Origin: Ooceraea biroi
Taxonomy: Eukaryota > Arthropoda > Insecta > Hymenoptera > Formicidae
DNA: 64,000 nucleotides
Direction of reading: 5' to 3'
Assembly (NCBI RefSeq): GCF_003672135.1
Contig: NC_039507.1
Coordinates: 18,034,278 to 18,098,277 of the forward strand
The notes beneath the pieces were generated by a model. It had not been told where the DNA came from. It did no database searches and saw only the letters and a list, made by a program, of their open reading frames with translations. This document shows positions 1-12,000 of this stretch, piece after piece. A program made the translations under genes and the position numbers. Every line of letters starts with the position of its first letter. Position 1 is the stretch's first letter.

Positions 1-2543
1 GGCTAATTAGACTTCGCCGTAGACTTTGATATAAACATTAAGTCGTATAACAGTCAGAGTTTGCAAAGTAAATAATCAACGTTAGCTCTTTAGTTTTTTA
101 TACAATAAGTAATTGCTCATTGAGTGGAATGCCAATATTGTAGGAGAAATGAGATGGCAAGAAAATTCTTTATCGAGAAGATATCTTCATTTGCTCGATG
201 AATTTATTAATATTATTAATTAACGCGCTTAAATCTATTATTTACGCGGTATATGCAAACATTTATTGGGTACCGTTGGTTTCACATGAGGTATGAATAA
301 ATCTACTTGATAGTCTGCGTTTATTGCGGTCATAGAATATATTAGATTTATCAGTAATTTTATGTGTACCCGGGGTGCAAAGACTTCCACAAATTTCTGT
401 ATGCAATCAGCCTAAAATTTCAACAAGGGAACTATTATAATAAGAAATATCTCATCAGGGGAAGATAAATATAAAGGAGCAAAAATAAAAATAGCGACTA
501 TTTTTACTACTGGAACATGTCGCCGCCAAGCAATGTATAATTTAAAAAATACATATCAGTTCTTGTAGAAAAATATCTGCATAAGCGATCTTATCTACGA
601 TCAGACGTACTGACAAGAACATCGACTTACCTGGCGAGAGGTTTATGAATTTGAGTCCACTCTTTATTGACTCGGCGAAGCAGTTTTAGATTGTGATATA
701 TCATGCAGCTGTCTCTCTCCGGGCCTTGATACTTGGTAACGATTATTAATGATGCCCGTGTGATCCTTAAGATATCGCTGCATCACTTAGTGACATTCAA
801 TGTTTGTTATTTCTTTACACATTTCCATTACGAGCGATTCTCAATCAATATCATGTTAATGGATTTTACAAAGTGTCATATGCAAGATTAATGCGTACGA
901 GTATTAACTTTTAGTAGCATTCCTCTGTAAAATTAATGGTGTTTAAAGATTTCAATTCTAATTAAAATATTGCAAAGATAAGTGCGTAATAAAGATCGCA
1001 TTTTTTTAAAATACTGAATGCTCTCTCTTTTTATTACTTTGCGGAATGTGTATCCTTTTTTAGGATTCATTTCCAGAGGCGATTAAAAATGAGAGCGGTA
1101 GTCGCTCGACAATGAATAAATATTAACGCAGTGCATAAATAAGCATTACAGTAAATTGCACGATGCAAATTGCAATATTTTAACTCATGAATGTAAATAG
1201 ATGTGCGTGCCCTCGGTGAGGCATTAAACGTAATTGTTTCTCAGAAACCGCGGGTCAATTTACCTTACTTTAAGATACGTCGAGTGCGTCGCGCAGCTCT
1301 TTTCGAGAAACCAATCGCCAGGCGGTCTTCATTTGATTTCGGGCGTCTTATGTTACCCCGTGTAAACAGCGGATGCAATCGTGTGGCGCCGGAGACGACT
1401 TTTCCTCATGTACAAAATTGAAAGATCTCCTCACCCCCTGGTGCGGAGAGTGGATACAGCATCAGTGAGAGGGAACGGAGAAAAACGATCGGGGAGGGCC
1501 CTGCTATTACCGCGTTTCTACGAAGGGATCCTGAGCCACGGGAGGACGAGACCTTTTCTCTCTTTCTCTTTATCTCGCCCGTTCTATCTCGCTTTATCGC
1601 CCTGCACGATGCATCGCGCTCACCCTCTTTCTTCCACGCCCGCGTTAAAAAGAGGACATCTCTCTGGCAGCGGGCCCTGTTTTCTCAAGGGGGGAGCAAT
1701 TTGAAAGGCAATTTGTGCGTTCGTAAGAACGATCGCGATTACCGGTAGAGCGGGACTAATGATGATGGCGAGGACTCCTTTTCGTCCCTCTGCGAGTTGT
1801 CCCGGCCCGTCGAACGGACGACAGACAGAAGGAAAATTCCGCGTGTTGCTCCATTTGCTTTTTTGCGTTCCACTCCCTTGCTAATGATCGCCCAAATCGT
1901 GTCCGCGGTCGAGAGTCCACCGCGGGTCCTGTGCACAAGCGAGGCCGGCGTAAATTTCCGAGGCAGAAATATCGGTTGCATAAGTTGCAAAATCGTGATC
2001 GCGCAAAAATGCGCTCGCGTTAAAAGCCAGACGGCGCGGAGAGAGGGAAAAGGAGATAATTATAAGCTCTCGCGCGTTGAACATGTTTCGTGCCTTCGTC
2101 TTTGATTAATCTCGACTTCGCCGCTATCCACGGGGGAATTAGTCGATTGACAGATTAACTTATGGACACACCTGTTTAAGTGGCAAATCGAGACGGGGAT
2201 ATTCGCCGTCGCTGCGCGCGGAAAAACTGGCTCGATCGGTCTTAAGCAAGTTGTAACGCACGTGTGTACGCACCTGTCCGACGAGCAATAAATTTCTACG
2301 TTTATACACCTACTAAAATCCTGTTGCGAATTACGCATAATTGCCGCGCACTTGTTATTAATCGCGTATAAAACCAAGAGTGGCCTGATAGGAACTCAGC
2401 CACGAACGGATAAATTAGAGATCGACCGACCTGATCCAGCTACTAACGTACGTATTTCACGCGGTGACGAAATAATGGGGCAGAAGTTTCGCGTTAATAA
2501 CGGCACTGGGGAACACTTGGACAAGCGCGGGACACGTTAAAAA
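1..2543. other. Unique non-coding DNA, no gene seen
   Basis: The first 1.2 kb is AT-rich and the rest more CpG-rich. Open frames here are short, overlap on both strands and resemble no protein I recognise. One perfect splice-donor match lies on the minus strand near 627-637 and is discussed separately. No repeat or transposon end is visible until the TA target at 2544-2545. Confidence 0.6.
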
Positions 2544-2545
2544 TA

Positions 2546-3836
2546 TTGGGTCGTCCGGAAAGTTCGTGCCGATTTTTAATAGATGGCGTTGGAACATGTC
2601 TGAATATATCAATGTTATTGAAAACATACGATTTATATACATATGCTTAAAGGTGACATTTCAACGCATCTTTAGGAAAAAAGTTGTTTCAGATAAATTG
2701 ATTCGTGTCAGTTTTGTACTCTTTTGAAGATGGAAGGAAACAAAGAACATTTTAGACACTTGATGCTTTTCTATTACCGGAAGTGCAAAAATGCCTCACG
2801 AGCAACAAATTCGATATGTTCTGTTTACGGAGAAGGCGCTTTAGCTGAAAGAACCGTACGTAAGTGGTTCGCTAAGTTTAGAGCTGGTGATTTTAACCTT
2901 AAAGACCAAGAACGCTCGGGCAGACCCTCTACTATTGATGATGACCAAATCAAGACACTGATCGAGAATAACCCGCGCTACACGACACGTGAATTAGCAG
3001 AGATACTGAAAATATCGAAAACCACTGTCCACGATTATGTAGTGAAGCTTGGTTACGTAAGTCGCCATGATGTATGGGTTCCGCACAATTTGGCCGAAAA
3101 AATTTAATGGATCGAATTTCCATCTGCGACTCGCTGTACAAGCGCAACGAAAACGTACCATTTTTGAAGCAATTAGTGACGGGTGACGAAAAATGGATCA
3201 TTTACAACAATGTAAAACGAAAAAGATCCTGGGGTAAGCGAAATGAACCAGCATTAACCACTCCGAAAGCCGGCCTTCATCCAAAAAAAGTCATGCTCTG
3301 TGTCTGGTGGGATTGGAAAGGAATCCTATATTATGAGCTCCTACCACACAACCAAACGATAAATGCAGATAAGTACTGCTCGCAACTGGACGAATTAAAG
3401 ACAGTGATGAAATTCAGGAAAAACGTCCAGAATTAGCTAATAGGAAGGGCGTCGTGTTCCATCAGGACAATGCCAGACCTCATGTTTCTTTGACTACCCG
3501 ACAAAAATTGTTGGAGTTTGGCTGGGATGTGCTACCTCACCCACCGTATTCACCAGACATTGCACCTTCAGACTTTCACTTATTTAGGTCTGTGCAAAAT
3601 TCTCTTAGCGGCAAGAACTTCAACTCTTTGATCGACATAAAAAACCACCTTGAGGAGTTTTTCGCCGAGAAACCTAAGAAGTTCTGGGAGAATGGAACCT
3701 TCCAATTGCGTGAAAGATGGACAAAGGTTGTGAAACAAAACGGTGCATACATAAGTCAATAAATATTTATCGACATAAAAAAATGTTGCCTTTGAATTTT
3801 CCTTCAAAATCGGCACGAACTTTCCGGACGACCCAA
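2546..3836 (+). mobile_element. Mariner family A, copy 1 (full length, broken)
   Basis: A 1291-bp mariner transposon. Both ends carry the same inverted repeat of about 31 bp beginning TTGGGTCGTCCGGAAAG, and TA flanks each side (2544-2545 and 3837-3838), the target duplication expected of Tc1/mariner transposition. One degenerate transposase gene fills the interior on the + strand. A second copy lies at 43040-44325 in the opposite orientation and is 5 bp shorter, which equals a 5-bp insertion seen here near 3405-3412. Element boundaries are certain to within a base or two; family naming within mariner is left open. Confidence 0.95.
2730..3762 (+). pseudogene. Mariner transposase pseudogene (family A copy 1)
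   Basis: Relic of a mariner DD34D transposase, the nuclear enzyme that cuts and pastes the element at TA sites. The start is the ATG at 2730. The first open segment (to 3107) carries the N-terminal double helix-turn-helix DNA-binding region and ends with the WVPHNL linker. A missing A in the run at 3098-3103 then shifts the frame. The second segment (about 3107-3410) carries the first catalytic Asp in TGDEKW. A 5-bp insertion near 3405-3412, absent from the other copy, breaks the frame again. The third segment (3454-3762) has HQDNARPH (second Asp) and APSDFHLF (third Asp), with 34 residues between them. All three acidic residues survive, but no single frame can make the enzyme. Confidence 0.93.
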
Positions 3837-3838
3837 TA

Positions 3839-5153
3839 CATCCGGGACCATCGGTAACGTCCAAGGAAATTTCAACTCTGTCGGATTCCGCCGGACCGCA
3901 AGCTGCTATTTTCTCAGTGCGCGATTAACATATCGACTCCGTCACTGTGCGGGAGGTAGCTTAAGAATCGCTGCCATTAGTCGTTGAAAAGGAAGAGAAA
4001 GGACCGCGCTAGGCAAGATAGGCAAGATAGCGAGTGGTACAAAAGAGAACGAACGATGTCGATAGCACCCGGAGAGCACGACCCACTTTCTTTCATCGCG
4101 GCCCGTACGTTTTTCAATTTTCGATTTAGCCTGGTCGCCGATAAAGTAATACCGGCCATTCATCGTGACTCGCCGTGCCGCCACGTGATGCTCCATTCAG
4201 GGGGAGGTGCGAGGGGGTCTTCCATTACGCATTGATCCCCCTTTGCTCTCCTCACCCCCCCCCCAAGCCTGATTCATGATTTTTTCGTTCCTCATATATA
4301 CGTATATATCCGACATGCGAATCGGCGCGTACAAAGCGCGCCGATTGGACCGATTGGCCCGCCGGGGATAAAAAGGGAACGCAGGAAAAACACGGAAGAT
4401 GGAGGCGGCGGAGAGGCGTCTCGATTCATTTCGCGCAAGCGATTCCTTTGTCTCTCGCGCTTGCAAATAATCTCTCCTCCTCGCCAGTGCCAGCTAGTAC
4501 GAAACGAAACGAGAAGGAACGGAACGACGACGTGGAAACCTCTGGCGAGTGCAGCGACTCGAGTGTGCGCCGACGTGATACTTACACACCCCGGCGATGT
4601 ACGCTCACTCTACGACTGTTTGAATCGTTTCCGATATTTTGGTACTCGATACTCGGGCACGACATCCATCTCACTTGCGCATGTTCCATCTCTAATGGCG
4701 AAACAGTCACAACTCGTTTTCAAGTTACAGCTGTTACGAGCGTTCGTAGTAATCGATCTTCCCATCGGAAAAATGTTACGCACGATATATGTATAGCGAT
4801 ATATGCTGCTGGGTGCCTGAAAACAATGCGGAAGCGATTGCACCGGGATAATTCGTTTGCGATTCTCTTCTTAATTGCGATTTCTCATCCACGGGGCCTT
4901 TTGTTTGAAAAGACCACAATAAAAACTTCAAACACAATACGCGCACCACAAATCTCTCTCGCAGCGCTCTCGTGTAACGTTGATTTGTGCTCGCGTCGCC
5001 GGGCCCAACACTCTTATCTAATTAAACCGTCTAATAATTCACCGAGGGAAAGTGAGAGCAAAACGCTCACAAATCACAACGGCGATGGCGTGAAACCTCC
5101 TGTCCGTAAGTGTTTCGCAAGCGAGAGAGACATACACCGTGGACAGAAAGAAC

Positions 5154-5191
<38 letters not shown>

Positions 5192-8100
5192 TATAGATAA
5201 AGAAGAAACGAGAGCCACCCCGTTGTTTAAGAACAAAAATGCAGTCAATAGGAGAAAGGAGGGGATCTAACAAGGGAACACGCGAGGATAAAGAGTGAAA
5301 CAGGATACTCGATGGTCTGACAGGTCCCTTTAAAGTATTTTCCTCTCGCGGAAAGCAATGGCGGTGTGCTTGTGTGCGGTGCACATTATGTGGTCTAGAT
5401 ACACACAGTGTGTATGGCGGCACGAACGGCCATCGACAGGCATACACGTGTTATGGACAGTAGACACTGGCGCTGAATTTCAAATCAGGGAACAAGTTAC
5501 GCTCGTTGAGCGTAAGTCGGGTCAAAGTTACTTCTTTTTTTTCAGCTGGTACTGACTTCCGCCCCTCGCGTCGAGCGTTTATTTCGGCGTGGGAAGCCAG
5601 TCGCAATTTGCTCTGGAAGCTAGTATATATTTTCGGCGCATTAAATCAGCTAATGATCGTGACGCGAATACGAAATTGTCGCTCGTGGGAATGCGAAACG
5701 TGTATGAACAGCTCGAGATAATTGTCGTCTCCCCGATGAATAAACGTCACTATGATTAATGATTAATTGATGAGGAAGAGTGTCGCTTTCGTCGTTCTTA
5801 TAGTTTTCATAAATTACGCGAGATGAATCGCGCGTGTCCCGCGCGCGATAAAAGCGCTCGCAATGAGCGTGTGAATTAAACAACGCATAAATCGTAAGAC
5901 GCCATAAATACACGCGTTATCGCGTTCAACTTGCTACGCCATGGCACCACCGCCACTCGTCATAATTGTTCGCGCCATAATCAACAGCAGTTACGATAGT
6001 CAAACGTAATTGGGCCGCACAGTGCGCACGGCGCGCATCGCGATAAAGGACTAATTACGATTGCCGCGCCTTATAATTAACGGGCATCGCGAGCACGTTG
6101 GACAGCTCTGTACACTCTGTCGAGTATCGAGGCCAATTTCGCTGATTTTAGGGATTTCAGGATATCTCGTTGTGCGTCATCGCTTTTATTCAGCCACGCA
6201 GGCGGACACCGGAGAGCGGAGAGACGCCGCTCGAACGGCTCGACCCGGCCGATCGCGGTCCGGTACCGTAGATCTCAGCGTCTCGATCGTTTTGTTCGGG
6301 CGAGGGTGGTCGTCGAAGCATCGCCTAGAACAATGGTCCATTTGAGCGGGCACACGCGTCCTCCTCCTCTTCCCCCTCCTTGCCGTCGCGGCGCTACGTC
6401 GTGTACTCCGCGGGCACACGCATGGATTCCGCCCCGTGTCTCTCTTGCGGCCCGGACAGAGAAAACGGAGCTTTCGCAAATTATGTTCGCGTGGGCTCGT
6501 CGTTCCGTAGATATCGATCGCAGGGGTCGAGGCGGGCAGGGGATCGCGATATTTCAGCTCGCGGTTTCCAGCGTAGCTAAATAATATATACCGGCGGAAC
6601 GCGGCGAGTGGGTGCTCGCTGCAATTTCCGGTATCCACGACACGGCGCGGTGTTCTTACGCACGCTCCCCCGCAGCAGGTATCGTCCCGCCGGCGCAATT
6701 TAAATTCGGAATAAATTCGGTGAGAGGCGATTCACGGCGATCCGTCCGTGATACGTCCGTGAACGAGGCCGCTCGATTTAAATTTGATGTTAGGATAACT
6801 GGGACGGGGGAGAGGGGGCGAGATCCTTAAATTACGTTCTATTCAAAGGGATCTCTGCATCCGGACGAAGATAAAGGCGAACGAAAGACGAAAGACGCGG
6901 AAATGGAGTCTCCGTCGTGGCCCACGCTTCAGAATTGTTATATATCGTGTTTCACTTAACGGTATGCTTTGTATCTATTTTCATGGTACAAGAGTCCCTT
7001 GTTGTTGCGCTTCTTCATCGTTGACTGACTGACTGACATTATAGAGGTACGTGTAGTTGCTCGCAGCGCGAACAATATTGAACGATGACTTTCTAAAATA
7101 TTAAGTTGCGCATCGACGTAAGCTCACGTAGACGTTGTATAATAGGACAAAAAAGAATTAATTATAACGTTTAAGATCGTCCTGCGACGTAATAAGGTCC
7201 GCGTTCAATAAGATAAAGCGGGACTTGTTTTTACTCCACTTTACGCGAGGAGTGCGTAATGCTCTAAAACTTTAATATAACATCTTCAAATAATAAAATC
7301 TTTTATATTCTGTTTCTCTTTACTCTCTCTCGGCGCTCTTATTAAAAAATCTCCAGGCACACAGGCAAGAGACTTATAAGATCTGCTCATTTAAATTTCA
7401 CTTCTAAGCTAGAATGATAATGGCGATATTTACTCGTTACATATTCTTAATAAATATCATTAACTTAATTTCAAGTACGCACAATCGCTAGAACGTGCGG
7501 ATGCGGATGACAAACAATGGAATGCTACCAGGAATTAAAATTGCGTTATACAATTTAATTATTAAAATAGCGATTCATAATCGATTATCGACTAACTAAT
7601 TTATTTGGCTGCCAATAATGCGCGATACAATCGTACATAATTCGAGTCATTATAAATTTTGTATCCCACGTCCTGTGACAGTGGATACATCAGTGGCCCG
7701 CTGCGCAATCGACTATGGTTAACCAGCGACAGGTCGACGATCCTGCAGTTGGCAGGAAATAATTAAAAATAAATTGTAGGACGGAGGACGCGGCGGATAA
7801 TCAGCGTAAAACGTTTTCGCCTTACCAATTACATGTCGGGAAGCGATTCCGGTCTGTAACGATATTACTTCGTAACGCCGTTACATCGCTATAACGCCAC
7901 ATAAAAAGTACCCTCCCCTTCCTCCCTTCTTTTCCTGCTGCTTGTCTTGCACTTTAATATCGTGCGTCTCTTCATCATGGCAGGCTGAAAAAGCGCCGGG
8001 ACACTTTGCAAACTGCCAGACGTTAATCGTGCGTATTAAATCGAGCCTCTGTCGATATGGAACGCCTGACGCTAATAACGCGCGAAGATAGCGCGCGATA

Positions 8101-8213
8101 TTGTCGCTTTTACTTTCCTGACGTCGTTAATATTATACCGTGACTCACGGAGTGAGCGAGAGACAACGCTCTCTCACGTACATCGGAATATTAACGACGC
8201 TGAATTATCACTC
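3839..8213. other. Unique CpG-rich non-coding DNA, no gene seen
   Basis: About 4.4 kb between two transposons. The 3.9-6.9 kb part is CpG-rich and has several open frames up to 250 codons. They overlap on opposite strands, are rich in Arg and Ser, include simple-repeat translations and match no family I know. A pyrimidine tract ending in CAG at 5543-5545 resembles a splice acceptor, but I find no convincing exon after it. A short TGAC repeat lies at 7022-7036. Confidence 0.5.
5157..5187. repeat. (AG)n microsatellite
   Basis: About 15 uninterrupted AG dinucleotides. Simple repeat; no function inferred. Confidence 0.95.
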
Positions 8214-8770
8214 ACAAGGAAAGGTTTTTAGGTGTTACACTCGGATTTCAAAAATTTTTTGCATGCAGGTAGGGAGGTCCCCAAATAGAAGAAAAATTAT
8301 AAAAGTAGCGGTCCAAATACATATTTGCGCGCTACGTGCGCAATTTTCGATGTTAGGTTAATTACTCAAAAATGCTATTTCCAATCGAATTCTTTACATT
8401 TTTTATTTCACCTAATGCACAACGCTTTAAAAAGAAATCAAAACCAAAATTAAAACTGAAAGAATTAAAAACCTCCCTTGACCAGATCTTTTATGTCCTC
8501 GTTATGGATTCTGATCAAATCTATTTAAAGTCGCATACAATAAATCACGCAGAAAGAGCAAACTACCATTTGCGCAATGTACAATTATTCCAAATTGTGT
8601 GCATTGGCAGTTGCAGTAAAAAATTAAAAAAGTTACGATACAAATACCATTTTTGAGCAATGGGCCTTTTATACGCACTGTGCTCGCGCGGCACGAGATT
8701 ACATTAGACGCTCGTATTTTCTAAACACACACAAGTACACACACGCACACAGAAGCACATACGCGCACGC

Positions 8771-8805
<35 letters not shown>

Positions 8806-9032
8806 AAATTATTCAAAGCAATATAAATGTGCATTAGGTGAAATAAAAAATGTAAAGAATTCGATTGGAAATAGCATTTTTGAATAATTAACCTAACATC
8901 GAAAATTGCGCACGTAGCGCGCAAATATGCATTTGGACCGCTACTTTTATTTTTTTTCTATTTGGGGACCTCCCTACCTGCATGCAAAAAATTTTTGAAA
9001 TCCGAGTGTAACACCTAAAAACCTTCTCTTGT
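8214..9032. mobile_element. Non-autonomous element with ~205-bp inverted ends
   Basis: Positions 8214-8420 recur in inverted orientation at 8829-9032 with only scattered differences, including the distinctive stretch GGTAGGGAGGTCCCCAAATA. The 408 bp between the arms is AT-rich and holds a long CA microsatellite. There is no transposase-like open frame. Long, similar inverted arms around a short non-coding core fit a MITE or fold-back element moved in trans. I cannot define a clean target-site duplication, so the outer edges are uncertain by about 10 bp and the superfamily is unknown. Confidence 0.8.
8733..8806. repeat. (CA)n-rich microsatellite
   Basis: Interrupted CA/CG dinucleotide tract, pure CA at about 8780-8806. 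It lies between the arms of the 8214-9032 element. Confidence 0.9.
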
Positions 9033-12000
9033 CAGTTACTTGTCAGCGAGTCATCGATTGTCCTTTTTATTCAAACATCCTGTTGAATTCCGTCCTCGTC
9101 GACGATCGACATCGTGAATTTTATCCACGAACGTCCCGCGGAATCGCAGGGGGAGGGTCTCGCGCGCTGTTCATTACTCGCGGAATCTCGGGGCCCATTA
9201 TTCATTTCTAACGAGATCTTTGATCCGAGCGATACAGGGAGCGTCGGACAGTCTATTCTTTTCGAAGGAAACGTCCTGACGAACAAAAGGGGCAATCTTC
9301 CTCCACCCTCCTCCCCCTCCTCCTCTTCCTCTTCCTCCTTCTCGCCCTTCCGAGCCGTAGATCGCGAGCGGTGGAAGCTCAATCGAATCGCGCGAACTTG
9401 GTCACGACTCGTCGGGGGGTCGGCTGTATCCCCGGCTCATCCACGAACCTTTTTCACGAGAAGGAAGACGTCCGACAAAACAATGGCTGCTCCTCCCCGG
9501 TGCCAGGAAGTCACTTAACCCCGACGTGCATTGGCTCGAACCTATCTCGGATAATTAATAGCCCGGTCTCGATCGATCAGGGTCAACGCCGCACCACCGC
9601 GGTCCCGGGCTGGACGAGCATAATGCCAAGGTAATTGCTTCATACTTGTTACTCGGCCGAACCGTTTTGCCGGCCGGTTCGGTGTATTACTTTCGAAGCA
9701 GATCATGCTCCGTAAGCCGCGGTGGAGAAACGCGCGCCCACGGTGCGCACGGTGTCCCGCAAATAGCGGACACCTTTTATCATAATCGAAGGAGCAGCTC
9801 GAGGTAGATGGAGTTTTTCCGGTGAAATCGCAACCTGCCGCCTAACCGGTATTTCCTTACTCGTTTATCCTTATAATCCATGCTCGCGATCGCTTTTCTA
9901 AACAAGCTTTCCTCACGGCGCGAGGGGAAACGCTGAACGCCACCATCGATTTTCCGAAGCGTTCTCTCTCTCTTTCCCGAAGACAAACTAGTTCGGGAAA
10001 TGGACGCGGAGAGATAAAGGCCACGTATATAAGATCCGAGCGTCGTTGAAAATGGTGCCACGCCGACGCGATGCGCGCTCCCTTGCCGTGCCGGCGAGAT
10101 TTTCTGAATTCCGAGTGCGGGATCGAGATGGGGGTTCCGCCGGAGGAAAGCCCGGCTGAGTGGTCGAGCGAATTTCCAAAATCCCGGCCGAGTGAGCTTA
10201 CTGTGTCAGAGCCGGCGTATTCGTTTGAAATTTCAAAGTGCGTTACCTTGTTAACGGGCCGCTTAATGCTCTCAAGTCCATCTCGAGATCCCCCCGCCGG
10301 GAGCTTTGGGTGCTGGATGCAATCTCGCCGCGCGGAGCACGTGCACTTTCGAAACACTCTGTACGAGCGTTACAGGTACGCGACCCATGGAAAAAGATCG
10401 TTACCGTGACGTTCTACCTCTGTCCTCCGTTTCTCCCTGAAACCCTCCCTCTTTTTTTCGTTCATCCGCACCGACGATATCTCCCTTTCTCGTTCGCTTA
10501 CGCGATCGTGGCAGTGATTGATACGCGACTTATCGCGCTCGCGCGAAAGTCACTTCATATCTCATAATGCCTGACGCCCGCAACGAAGTGCTGCACGTTG
10601 CTGCACGTTGCTGCGGGATGCACGCACGTACACACGTATACGTGCACGCACGCTTTTAAATAATGATGATAGTGCCCGCGCGTGTACGTGTGTGCTTGGG
10701 GATGGTGGATTTATGAGCATGATTCGCTCGTTTTACGGCCGAAGAAACGCGACCTACCAGACTAAATTTATGTCTATATAACCGCAAAATACCTTTCGGT
10801 GCTTTGATGGAATTTTGATAAAACTTTATAGGCCGCATTACCACTGCGACGAATTATGCGCACCTTTCTATGCTTCATTTCGACGGATGTGATTTATGGA
10901 TGACTGTTTACAGTTTGCGCGATAAAGTGCCATCACGCGTTGTATGTGTTTCAAATTTATTATTTATTATCATCTGAAAAGTAATGAAAACCGAATTATA
11001 TTCTAGTGCTACGCGAAAGATCGGATTTGATTTTTGTGAACTTTGTAAATCAGATTTTGTAAAATTTACTTATATTCTTTTTATAAATCTTGATTTTGTA
11101 ACTAAAAAGCTGCTTACACATGCACGGGGGTATATCTATTTCTTAAACAATTTATTCAAATTTGAATTCTGAATATAATGTGAAATCTTGACCCAAGCAT
11201 CGCGGCCCAAGGGTGCACAGACATCCGGGAAAGCTTTAAGTACCTCTAGCCAGACCTTTTAGTCTATATCAGAGCTCGTAAACTGTTCGCCAGAGGATAG
11301 GTATCCTCGTTCAAGGTCTGGTGCCCACCGAACAGAGGACACCTGGTACAAGCCTTATCGAAATCGTAACGCATCCTATTTAAACAAAATAGCCGGCTGT
11401 GCCGTAACACGAGGAACCCCTCATAAAATGGTCCGTCGTACGAGGTACGACATGACCCACCCATGCTACATCCTATAAATGACAATTACTTATGCACCCT
11501 ATTCTGAGACATCTTCTCTCAAATTTTTACCACTAAACCGAAGCTGTTGAAGAAGCTAGAAAAATCGACACTTTATTAGTTAATGAATTTTGAATTTGTA
11601 TAATATTAATTGAAATTAGTAAATTGAATTATATTAAAAATAAAAATTATATCGGTATAATAAAATATAATAAAATATATATACACATTTTATGATAATT
11701 CGAACATAACATGACGTTAATTAAATAATTCACATATCATAAAAGAATCGTATTACAAAATTAATAACTAGTCATATATTTAATACTCGTTTGATTCCTC
11801 CAACAACGTCTGGATGTGGTAGAAAGGATAGAAATAAAGTCGTCAAATATAGCGCGTGACGAGAAGCAGCATACAAGCGGACATATCAGCATTCGAGGCG
11901 AAAGGCAATACGAAGGTAAGAAAAATGTGTGTTCCTACGGCGCAGTTGCTCGTTGCAAGGTTACATTCCGTTCACGATCTTCCAAGTTATATTTCCAAGT

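Noticed and set aside
4448..5200. 250-codon open frame on the + strand
   Set aside because: It ends in a translated AG microsatellite, overlaps other frames and matches nothing I know.
5525..5725. TTCTTTTTTTTCAG acceptor with a following open frame
   Set aside because: No donor or recognisable peptide follows; isolated acceptor-like tracts are frequent.
8735..8806. CRISPR-like or coding repeat
   Set aside because: It is a plain CA microsatellite; there are no spacer-separated repeats anywhere in the window.
11200..11530. Possible retroelement LTR or coding fragment
   Set aside because: Texture differs from the surroundings and a Cys-rich minus-strand frame is present, but there are no LTR ends, no reverse transcriptase motif and no second copy.
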